Of a stretch of 39,964 nucleotides of DNA, positions 19,483 through 29,037 are shown in pieces. The notes under the pieces were generated by a model, which was given only the letters and a program-made list of their open reading frames with translations, did not search any database and had not been told where the DNA came from. The stretch is from Diphasiastrum complanatum (lineage: Eukaryota; Streptophyta; Lycopodiopsida; Lycopodiales; Lycopodiaceae), in contig MU835323.1 of NCBI GenBank assembly GCA_029204225.1, positions 1 through 39,964 on the forward strand. Reading direction: 5' to 3'. The translations under genes and the position numbers were made by a program. How positions within the stretch are numbered: position 1 is the stretch's first letter; each line of letters starts with the position of its first letter.

Positions 19483-22400
19483 TCAATAATATCCAGATGG
19501 GTCTGGTAGCCATTCCAGATAACCTTGTTCATTGACAATTGGGTAGTTCAGACATTCCATCAGAGTATCCCAAGATAAAATTTGCTGACATTGCTCCTCA
19601 TAAATTGGCTCTATTGGTCCCAATGTCCTAGACTCTCCCAATTCATAACGTGGATACGACGTGCTCGTTTGACTACTTTGTCTATCCAGGTATTGGTGGT
19701 ATGCTTGAATCTGAGTACTCTCCTCCGTAGTCAATCTTACAAATTGAGGACACGGTATTGTACGCACTAGTGCTTGCTGGACTGGAGGCCTATTCCTTGG
19801 ATTTAGGGGATTTTGGCCTTTGAAGAATGGATATATCCCGAATTGGAGCTGATTTGGGGGTTTGTTGAATTGTGGGACAATTAGACTTCTTGTTCGTCGA
19901 AGGGCAATCATCAACTTTAGTCTTCCCCTGGTCATTGTACTTCCCATCTAAAGGTTGCGTGTTTGAGCTTGTCCGTGGACCTTGTGCTGAATTGTCTTCA
20001 AGTTGCCCTGTTGATGTTATTCCCCTTTGTAATTCATCACTAATAAATCTGGGCATTATTGAGTGCGCCAAGAGTCCTGATAGAACCTGTCAAAATTCCT
20101 TGGTTGCCAATTTCTTGACTTCCTCAACTATCATTGGCTTGATGGATTCTACCATCTCTGTCTTCTGTGACGGTTTTACTTGTTTGCCCGAAGGTATCTT
20201 TGCGTATTTTGGGACTTTTGCCAGATTGTCTTCTTTGTCACTCATTTCATAACCTGGTGGCACTAGGATTTTTATTTTATAGTGATTTCGAGGTGGAAGG
20301 GTCACCACAGGTGCATGTCGGTCTACATAGGCCAAATGCCTCCTTGCTAATTGTGAATTTCTCATCGGGCAATCTCGACATGGATGATTAACTCTACATT
20401 GTGTGTGCAAAGTTCGAATGTTAATGGATCTCCTCGATGTGGACATTCGGCTCGACGATGTTTTCCTCTGCATCCATAGCATCTTACCAAGTGCAATACA
20501 CCATCGTCTCTAAGTTGATAGACATGCACTGGTAAAATCTTCCACAAAATAGACTGGGAGGCTATTGTGGTCCTCCATTGAGTTCAGTTATATGCAAGAG
20601 GATATAACTAAAACTTTCACCTTGCCACTGTTTGTTGAAGAAACTCGTGATTTAGATGGATCAATATGACATCCATCCTTCTAGTGAGCTCTTTGTTGGC
20701 TTGATTATGCTTGTGACCTTTGAATCACTAGATTTGGCTGTCAAATCTTCTGCTCAACCTTTGGTCCATATTTTCTTGATGGGACATCTTGCACTCGGAT
20801 AATTTCCAAAGCAGTATGTACATTCGTCCTTCTCAAGAAAATTGACCATGAGAGCATAAGCTTCAGAACATCCTGAACTTGAAGTGCAAGGTTCTTGGTC
20901 TTCTGCTGCACTCGATCTGCTTGACTTTGCTGCACTTAGTTGCCTTGTATAGGGTTCCATTCTTCCTGGATTATCGTTCATTGTTGACTCTTGTACCTCT
21001 GATTTTCTATCTGATGATTCATAGGGAAAATCCTTCATCCCATGTGAGATTTCCATCATGGGAGCATCCTTATAGAGTTGTGCAAGTGACGCATAAGATG
21101 CTAATTCTGCCATACCAGATCTGATCTTTTTGTACAATCCGACATAGTATTTTGTCATGATAATCTATTCAAGAATCAGACAACCCTTCACTAGATGGAA
21201 GATTCGATAGGTGTAGTCTCGGATGGTTTCATCAGAGAACTTCTTTAGTTTAGATAATCCTGCAATGGCAGTCTCCATAGCTTAGCACTAGAATGTCACA
21301 AAGTAGTTGGCTGGTGGACAATGATGTTGGTGTTCCAATTTTTTTTTTTTATAAAATTCCATTCGACATTTTTTCTCATTTTTTTGAATTTCTCGAGACA
21401 CTCAGGATTTTTTCGAGCTTTTCTCACTTTTTATCCACCCTGCATCTAACAACCACTTACAAAAAACAAAAAAAAGAAGGATAGATGATCCCATCCGACA
21501 ATCCCATTTCAATATTGCATTCGACGATTGTAAAAAAAAAACAATTCTAGTATGGCATCCCGTAGGGGTTTGGAAAACTTGACGGCCGTGTAGAAGGGCA
21601 TGGTGATTTGAGCTTGTAAGAGATTAAAAAGAACCTCTTTTCCTCGTGGTGGTTGCCCTTGCATAGGTAACTGGATGGATGGCGGAGTAGAAATCTTAGC
21701 TTCAACTCTATCAAACTCATCTCGGAACTCATGGTATTGCCTTTGAGCTTTTATAGGGTCAGCGTAAGATTGTGAAATCATGGAAGTATTAGCAAGACGG
21801 TGTGGTTGTACTGGGTCCTTGTTCTCATCTAAGGCCCGATGTTGTGCATGTGTGACAAAGCATGCAACGGCTCTTCAAATACCCGACGTGCTAGAACAGT
21901 CTTTTTGGTTTGGTTAGGGCAATTTTTATAGCAATGTCGTCTGATACAATCAACACACTCAACAACAAAGTCATAACAAAGTGTTCATTCACTTTGAAAG
22001 TGAGTGGTTTCTTCGCATACAAAACATCTCTTCTGAAGTGCTGAAGGAAAAATTTTGGTCGACCTATGTAGGTTGTTCCTCTGAATAGTCTTTGACATTG
22101 GAATAACAGACTGAGGCCTCATCTACATATATGATAGAAAGACCTTCATCATAAGTAGGTTCATAGGCTGGTGTGTCATAGGAGGTATTCTACACTACAT
22201 CAGCTTGAACTGGAGGTCGGTTTTGTTGGTTTGGCCTCTTGGGTGGAGCAAATCCTCTTGGTCCCGGAAGTGCCAATCGTTGTTGTTGTGTAGTTGGTCG
22301 TTGTCTAGGCAATTCCTAGACTTGGACTGGAGTCATATAACGTGGGTTATATGGCGCTTGTCGTTGTCCTCGTGGGGCATATTGCTGTGGTTGAGAGTAT

Positions 22401-23447
22401 TGCATGTTGCGTGGGTTGTATCTATAGTTGGATGTGGTATGAGTGGGTATCACACAATATACAATGTTGCGGTTCGTAAGGGCGATGTAATGGACACTCA
22501 TTACCACTATGTGGGCCACGACATTGTGGGCACTAGGTGTCTTCTTGCCTACGGATAGTGTTACAAGATGGCAATTGCCCTGGCAACTGACTTTGGAAAG
22601 ATTTTAAGGCTTGCTGAAACTCTTTGTTGAGTTCTCCATTTGTTGTTGATGTTGTTGATTCATCAACTCAAACTGAGATTTCCAGACTTGGTCTGAATTT
22701 TGGGACTCACTTGGACGATTATCAGGGAATACACGGTGAGCTCTTTTCTCTTTCTGATCTTCATCATCAGACCCTTCATCTTTTTCATGAATGGCATCGG
22801 ACATAGCAGATTTAAGAGTAAAATATTCTTCACTAGGTTTAAGCTCTTTCCGGATGCATCTCGGAAGACCAACGATAAACATATGATCAACATCTTATCA
22901 GTTGGTTTTCCTGTACTTGACTTCTGAGATGCTTAAAGCACTCAATATAGTCACGTACGCGTTCATCTTTTATGATTTTTATATTACTAAGGCGTACAAT
23001 GGGGCTCTTTGTGAGTCTGAAAGGTTGAAAGCATTTAATGAAAGACTTTTTCAACTCTGACTAATCTTGTCGATCATCACGATCAAGGCTGAAAAACCAC
23101 TCTCGTGCTTTATCGACCATGGTCATTGAGAAAAAATGGACTTTTGCATTATCAGTATATTCTCTATATACCTCACATGCATTCTCAAAGACTTGTAAAA
23201 ATTGATGAGGGTCCACGTTACCATCAAACTTTGGTGATTCCAAACGAGGTGTTCATTTATCGGATCGGATAGTGTGGTGAGCATGGTGAACAGGTTAATC
23301 ATCGAGATTTTCAGATTGATTAGGTCTCCACCTAGATGGTCCAAGATTTTGATTTACTTGAGATTCAAGGCGATAGGATTTGTTCTCATCATTTGGATGA
23401 TTGGGTGGTGTGAATTCATCCATAAGTTTTTCAGGTAAATTGGCCAT
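19483..23447 (-). pseudogene. Decayed gypsy-type gag polyprotein with multiple zinc knuckles
   Basis: Gag starts at ATG 23447-23445 (MANLPEKLMDEFTPPNHPND). The gag core follows at about 23240-22900 (SPKFDGNVDPHQFLQVFENA, VDKAREWFFSLDRDDRQD, then FIKCFQPFRL). Stops at 23303-23301, 23252-23250 and 23063-23061, and frameshifts after about 22895, break it. Further on, up to seven C-X2-C-X3-H-X4-C-like knuckles appear: CPQCRGPHSGNEC (22494-22532), partial CILCDTH (22443-22463), CFVCEETTHFQSE then a stop (21985-22026), CVDCIRRHCYKNC (21919-21955), CTYCFGNYPSARC (20784-20822, Tyr for His), CYGCRGKHRRAEC (20443-20481), and one at 20369-20410 split by an extra CA dinucleotide. The region after the last knuckle ends EWLPDPSGYY, then TGA at 19483. 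No protease or RT follows. Nucleocapsid knuckles normally bind genomic RNA; most gags carry one or two, so the number here is unusual. Confidence 0.65.
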
Positions 23448-24605
23448 GAGAACTGAGTCAACTCTTTTTTCGTTGTTTTGTTTGGTTTTTTATAATTTTT
23501 GAAATATGTACCTTAGCCTAGCTTATCGAAAAAATTCTGAAAAATTCTGAAAAAACTCGAAAAAAATACTAGAATCTCAAAAATTTGGAGCTAGTTGAAA
23601 AACTCAAAAAATTCGAAAACTTGAAAAAAAAAATAGCTCAAAATATTCAAAAATCTGAAAACTCGAAAAAAGTAACTCAAAAAATTTGAAAATCCAAAAA
23701 ACTCGAAAAATTAAAAAATTCGGAAAATTCGAAAAATTGGAAAATCCTAAAATGTCGAAAATTCGAAAAAACTATCGGATGGGATTGTCGGACACAAAGT
23801 CGTCGGATGCAATCTTCCAAAAAAGGTTTGTGTGTTTATTTTTAGTTTTTATTTTTTATTTTTAGTTTTGTGTTGGTCGTTGAATCACTCGAAAAATCCA
23901 AGTCGGAAAATTCAACTCAAAAAATCTTGAGTAAATCGAAAAATTAGAAAATCCGAGAATTAGAATGTCGAGAATTCGAAAAAAATTTTGTTGGATTGGA
24001 TTGTCGGACACAATCAATTGTTGAAAAACTTGAAAAAAATGGACAATTTCGAGTAACGCGAAAAATCCCTTCCAACTCGAAAAATCTTGAGCAACTCAAA
24101 AAATCTGAGAATGGCGAAAATTTAAAAAAACTATCAGATGGAAGAGAGATTTTGTAGGTCGTCAGATGCAATCATCAGCGAAAGTCTTGTCGCGCAGTTC
24201 GTCGGATGGAATTGTTGGACACAAATTTTTGAAAACTCGAAAAAATCTAGAGAACGCGAAAAATTGAAATTTCAACGGGTGCAACTTTTGGATAGATTTT
24301 TCTTGTGTGGTGGGCGTCAGATGCACGTCGAAATTTTTGTTGTTGAAGAAGAAACTCGAAAATCTCAAAAACTTGCAAAGGAGGAAAGATTGAAAAACTC
24401 GTCCAATGAAAAAAAGTTCAAAATCTTAGAAACTCAAAAAATAAGAAAAATGCAAAAACTCGAATGAATAGGAATTATCTCGAAAAACAGAAAGGATTCC
24501 AGAACTTTAAAAAAATAGGAAAGATTACAAAACTCGTCGGATGGAAAAAAGGTAAGAAATCTCAAAAACTCAAAAAATAAAAAATATTGATATGAGAAAA
24601 CAGAA
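23448..24605 (-). repeat. A-rich array of ctcgaaaaa-like motifs (LTR or leader of the gag element)
   Basis: The plus strand is dominated by irregular repeats of aactcgaaaaa, aaaattcgaaaa and similar words; the minus strand therefore reads TTTTTCGAGT-like. Larger phrases such as gtcggatg.aat recur near 23770-23815, 24170 and 24205. It sits directly upstream of the minus-strand gag start, where the leader or LTR is expected. No gene is supported. Confidence 0.7.
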
Positions 24606-24614
24606 GTAGATGTA

Positions 24615-25226
24615 GAATTCCGTACTATCTTAGATGCAATGGACTAGCTGAGTCTATGAATAAAACAATTTGTAAAATCTTAACCATAGTAGAAACCAGT
24701 TGATAAGACTGGGAAACAAAGTTATTCTCTACTATCTGGGCATATCGTACAACGAAGAGCAAGCCACAGATTGGAAAACACTATCTGATCTGATATATGG
24801 CCAAGAGGCTGTTATGCCAATAGAAGTTTTAATTCCGTCCTTACGTGTCACTTTAGCTTATGCCATTGACTTGTGTGATGATAATGCTTATCAACACCAA
24901 GTTCAGAATCGACTTTTCACGTTGACAAAACTGTATGAGACACGTCTTATATCCTACCATGCACAGTTAGTCCACAAACGACGGTAGAAGGCCTGACATG
25001 ATTGTCATGTCCGGACTAAGGATATTCGCGATGGTGATAAAGTTTTATTTTATACATATTCCAAAGTCCATCTAGGAAAATTGAAATTTCATAGCCAAGG
25101 TCCATGTGTTGTCCAGAATTTTTTTACAAATGGTGTCGTGCATTAGAGACGTTCGAAAGCATACCCCTTGAAACCTTAGTCAATGGTAGTCGCCTATGGC
25201 GATACTATGAGGATAACTTTACATAG
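24615..25226 (+). pseudogene. Ty3-gypsy integrase C-terminal half, degenerate
   Basis: Plus strand. NGLAESMNKTICKILTIVE appears near 24637-24695. After a stop and frame change, IYGQEAVMPIEVLIPSLRVT and DNAYQHQVQNRLFTLTKLYE follow; then in another frame KDIRDGDKVLFYTYSKVHLG, QGPCVVQNFF and finally VNGSRLWRYYEDNFT with TAG at 25224-25226. These are the standard successive blocks of the gypsy integrase catalytic end and C-terminal domain. At least one internal stop and two frameshifts are present. A working integrase would insert element cDNA into chromosomes. Everything upstream (protease, RT, RNase H, first part of integrase) is missing. Confidence 0.85.
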
Positions 25227-25890
25227 ATCATGTTTAAGAAGGACTTCCGAGTTATTACTTTTTTCTCTCTTTGATCGATTTTCTATGTTTAATGATTAGA
25301 CTTGTTTTTTTTCCCTTGTCTTTTTTCTATGTATATTCCTGCCTACATTTTTCGAACACGTTGGTATGATACTTACTTTTGAAAAATAAAAAAATATAAA
25401 AATTCAATTTTTTAGTACAGTCTCGAAAACATTTTTTCGATACTTGTTATTTTTTGGTCCCTTGTTGATTTTTTCATACTTTAAAATTTTTCGATCTTAG
25501 GCTCTAATTTTTCAGATTTTTCTGATACGGAATTGACTCAACAAATCCATAATTTTTCAAGTCTTCATAACTTTTTTCGAGTCCTTGTAACTTTTTTCGA
25601 TACTTCAACTTTTCTGAAAAAATCACAAAAAGGAGGACTCAAGAAAGCCGAGATGTTTTTGAGTCAGTTCAAATTTTTTGATTTTTGAATCTGGATTGGC
25701 TCAAAAAATTCGAGTTTTTTGTAGTCAATGAATTTTTTTTTGAGTCATCTCAAAAAATTTGACTCATCATTTTTTTGAGTCATCTCAAAAAAAATTTCGA
25801 GTCATTATTTTTTCGAGTCAATGAAATTTTTTTCGACTCCTCAATTTTTCGAGTCATTAATTTCCGATTCATTAATTTTTCGATCCGTCA
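25227..25890 (+). repeat. T-rich array of tttttcgagtca-like motifs after integrase
   Basis: The plus strand carries repeated ttttttcgagtc, tttttgagtcat and similar words from about 25390 to 25885. It is the reverse-oriented counterpart of the array at 23448-24605. It may be the 3' LTR or a spacer following pol of the integrase-bearing element. Confidence 0.65.
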
Positions 25891-28257
25891 TACGGCAGCC
25901 AAAGAGCTGATGTTCCACATTGATATTCCAAAGTTTCAGCTCTATGTCTACTTGGCTATTAGCAGTCTTACTACTTTCGGCTTCCCAAGTGGCCATAAAG
26001 AAAAACCGGTGAAGCTCACCAACATGATGCAACGATCCTATGCCAAGTTCCTTGACACCTCAGTCGACAAGTGGAAGAACAAGGATGACATCCTATTCAA
26101 AGTCATCAAATACAAGGAAGTAGGAGCTGTCTGTGCCTACCTCACTAGGTACACATTTACAAACAAGGCACATCTGTTGTGAATTCTCCTCCAGATTTTG
26201 CCATGCTTGGAGAATCCTATGAAGTCCGCCACAACCTGTGTAATTGGGTAGGATTTATCTCCAAACAATTGATCCATACATTACAAAAGAGAGCCCCAGT
26301 AACATTATTGGGCTACATCTTTTTTTATCGCGCTCACAATCAATCTTCTATCGACTTGAGGCTTGCATTGCTTCCACGAGATGCTGCTGCTAGCAGCGGC
26401 TATACACCATCCATAGTTTCAACTACATCTTCTCCACAAGCTACTGTAGCTCATGAACGTCGCATTAAGAAGAGACACGACCGGTCATCACCACCAACCT
26501 CTCAACTTGCTAAACCATTTTCATCTTACCAGCCTTCATTTCTTCCATTTGCTTGTTCAACCACCTCCACATCCACTTCTAACACCATATTTCCCACATT
26601 GTCTCTTAAAACTAATAACCATGTTCTAAAATAGTTCATTTTACCAACAACAAATTATAACCTCATAACTAACCCACTACCCTCCACTCGTAAACTATTT
26701 TCGCCTCCATCACCACCTGACTTTAATTTTTCTGATCAAGATCCACTTGATGAGACTGTGCAGCCTACTATGGGACTTTCTTCATCCCCTCCAAAAGGAA
26801 AGACGTTATCTTCGCTGGATCAAGGTCCGAGGGTTCAACACCAAAGATTCCTGAAACGAAGAGTGCCACAACCTTGGACGACTATTGTGAAGGATTTCAG
26901 ATCATTCAAGATCCAATCCATGTCTCTGATCTTTGGTTACAAGAATGAGCAAACCAACAATCCTGCCAATGTAAAAAAATCAGCATCTACATACAAAATG
27001 AAATGCAAACTCTAAGAAATATTGATCAAACATGAACCAAAACATAAAATATAGTTGTCGCCCGTACAATTACAGTACCCTACTGTATTTCACACGTGTG
27101 GAACCAAAAATAACAAAATATGAGCATTCTACTCACAAGATTGCAAGATATCATCAAGATAGTGCACCATTGAGTAGTAGAACCCAAAGACAACCATGTA
27201 TAATGATGAAATGAGAGAGAGAAGAGAGAAGATGTGTCTCTCCACGAGTTACATCCTTTTAAAGAGTGTCCAAAACCTATTTGGCCACTTGGCTTTCCCT
27301 CCAGAATGTGAACCCCACTATTTTTGGGTCTAGATTCAATGTACCCAAAGTTCAAATTTGAATCTCTCTCAAACTCGACTACCAACTTTCCCACACTTTG
27401 AAAAAGTGTTTATTGAGTGTGTTTTAAACTAATATAACTTCAAAAAGTTTATCTCTAAGTCTAAAATGAGTTTTGGCCTCATATTGACAATTTACCAAAG
27501 TATGACCAAACTAGACTAAACTAGTTGAAATCTCTCACAACTATTTGGCAAGGCCCTCAGGGAAGCTGCTCGAGAAATCCATAGAAAAGATTAAAAGATG
27601 GTACGACGATCAGAAAGAGTCTGATGAATTTCGGAAGACCTATAAGAAAGGAGAACGAGGGGGGCAAAGAAAGTAATTACAGAAGAATATCCAAAGCTCA
27701 GCAGCCTCATGAACGCCTTACAACCACAACCTTCCTGGAGGATCGTGATGATGCTTAATAGTGACAAGAAGCTTCAGGAGTACCTAAGGGCACCAAGCTG
27801 GAAAAAGCTCGACCCCTATTATGCACCAATCAAGAGAAGAGACCCTTGGGAGAAAACAAAACCAGCCGAGCGACAGATCAATTGGTCTTTTATTCCAAGA
27901 ATTGACTCAAGCTCAACTGTGATAAAATATCAAGATGCGCTACTAAAGCCTGGATATGCCTATAGAGTAAGTGCAGAGACCGTAGTCCAAGAAAGTGCAG
28001 ATTATTGTTTATCCATAGCCTTTCTCATGACATTGTCATGCTACTGGGATAAGGGGATATGTAGCGCAAGCATCCCAAAGGGATCCGGGAACCACGACTT
28101 AGCTTCCCAGCCTTCAACTCTTGCCATCCCAAACCCACTTGACATACAAGCAGCCAACTCACCAACAACGATCAGACTTAACCAGCTTGAAATTCCGAAA
28201 ACCAGCATTGAGATCCAACCTGGCGCCATGCCAGATCGGGGGTCCCGATGTGGGTGA
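25891..28257 (+). pseudogene. Unrecognised coding remnant interrupted by a solo LTR
   Basis: Five successive open stretches on the plus strand read as one decayed protein. First, 25891-26182 (ELMFHIDIPKFQLYVYLAIS; ends RYTFTNKAHLL). Second, 26183-26634 (NSPPDFAMLGESYEVRHNLC, a Ser/Thr/Pro-rich part, and a basic RRIKKRH), with the same frame continuing past TAG to about 26830. Third, 26835-26885 in another frame (PKIPETKSATTLDDY). Fourth, after the LTR, from 27545 LARPSGKLLEKSIEKIKRWY and DDQKESDEFRKTYKKGE. Fifth, after a G-run shift, from 27664 to 28257 (LNSDKKLQEYLRAPSWKKLD, PWEKTKPAERQINWSFIPRI). The frame on either side of the LTR joins exactly once the LTR and one target duplication are discounted, which supports real former coding. 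I recognise no domain. It may be an extra ORF of the gypsy element whose integrase lies upstream. Confidence 0.5.
26886..27539 (-). mobile_element. Solo LTR of a copia-type element, with target-site duplication
   Basis: A 654-base segment begins tgtgaaggatttcag and ends gaaatctctcaca (TG...CA, with extended tgtga/tcaca ends). It matches the full LTR at 32820-33450 throughout. It is flanked by the identical 5-base words actat at 26881-26885 and 27540-27544, with no internal element DNA. That is the signature of recombination between the two LTRs of one inserted element. Orientation is minus, from the primer-site side of the intact copy. Its TATA region has changed to tttaaaagg, where the other copy has ctataaaagg. 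Confidence 0.93.
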
Positions 28258-28660
28258 CTTCCCTCCAAGCAAGCCGCCCGACATACATCAAACTTAACCA
28301 ACTCGAAGCTTCGTTACAAACGAGTAACATCCATTCCATGCAAGCGGTTTGACTTACATCAGACTTAACCAACTGAAAGCTTCGTCACGAGCACTGGAAG
28401 CCAACCTGGCGCCACGCCAGACTGGACAGCCATAAACAAGTAGCTTCCTTCCAAGCAAGCCATCCAACTCAGCCGACAGGTTAGAGCCCGTTTCCCAAGA
28501 GCTTAACCCATTCACGTTCATGCAAGGAACACTCAGAACCACAGCCGCGACAGATATGGAGACAACCAGTTCCTGGACCAAATGGTCCTGACAGCGTACC
28601 GCTGGCGCTGTGGACCGAATGGTCCTGACGGCATACCGCTGGCGTCCCGGGATACGACCC
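28070..28660. repeat. Diverged tandem repeats at the end of the unknown coding remnant
   Basis: The phrase aagc.g....acatcagacttaacca followed by ac..gaagcttcg occurs about three times (near 28152, 28269 and 28340). ccaacctggcgcca.gccaga occurs near 28217 and 28403. At 28577-28650 a 36-base unit with ccaaatggtcctgac and accgctggcg is duplicated. The block is GC-richer than its surroundings. Confidence 0.6.
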
Positions 28661-28676
28661 TCAACTATGTGCTACC

Positions 28677-28949
28677 TGTCCAAACCCTATTTGGCCACTT
28701 GGCTTTCCCTCCAAAATGTAAACCGTACTATTTTTGGGTCTAGATTCAATGTTTCCAAAGTTCAAATTTGAATCTCTCTCAAACTCGACTACCAACTTTC
28801 CCACACTTTCCAGAAGTGTTTATTGAATTTATTTTAAACTAATATAACTTCAAAAAGTTTATCTCTAAGTCTAAAATGAGTTTTGGCCTCTTATTGACAA
28901 TTTACCAAAATGTGACTAAACTAGACTAAACTAGTTGAAATCTCTCACA
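28677..28949 (-). repeat. Truncated 3' LTR
   Basis: Matches 33183-33450 and 27265-27539 nearly base for base and ends ctctcaca. Left of 28677 the similarity stops abruptly at tgtccaaaccc. Confidence 0.9.
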
Positions 28950-28963
28950 CTCCCTCTTCAACT
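28950..28963 (-). other. Polypurine tract
   Basis: The minus strand reads agttgaagagggag directly before the LTR start tgtgagag, the expected plus-strand primer site for reverse transcription. Confidence 0.75.
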
Positions 28964-29037
28964 AGTTTTGGCATAGTTTTGAAAATAGAACTTTGATCCA
29001 ACTTTAGAATGATCTCCATCCTAAGTATAGATCTCCT

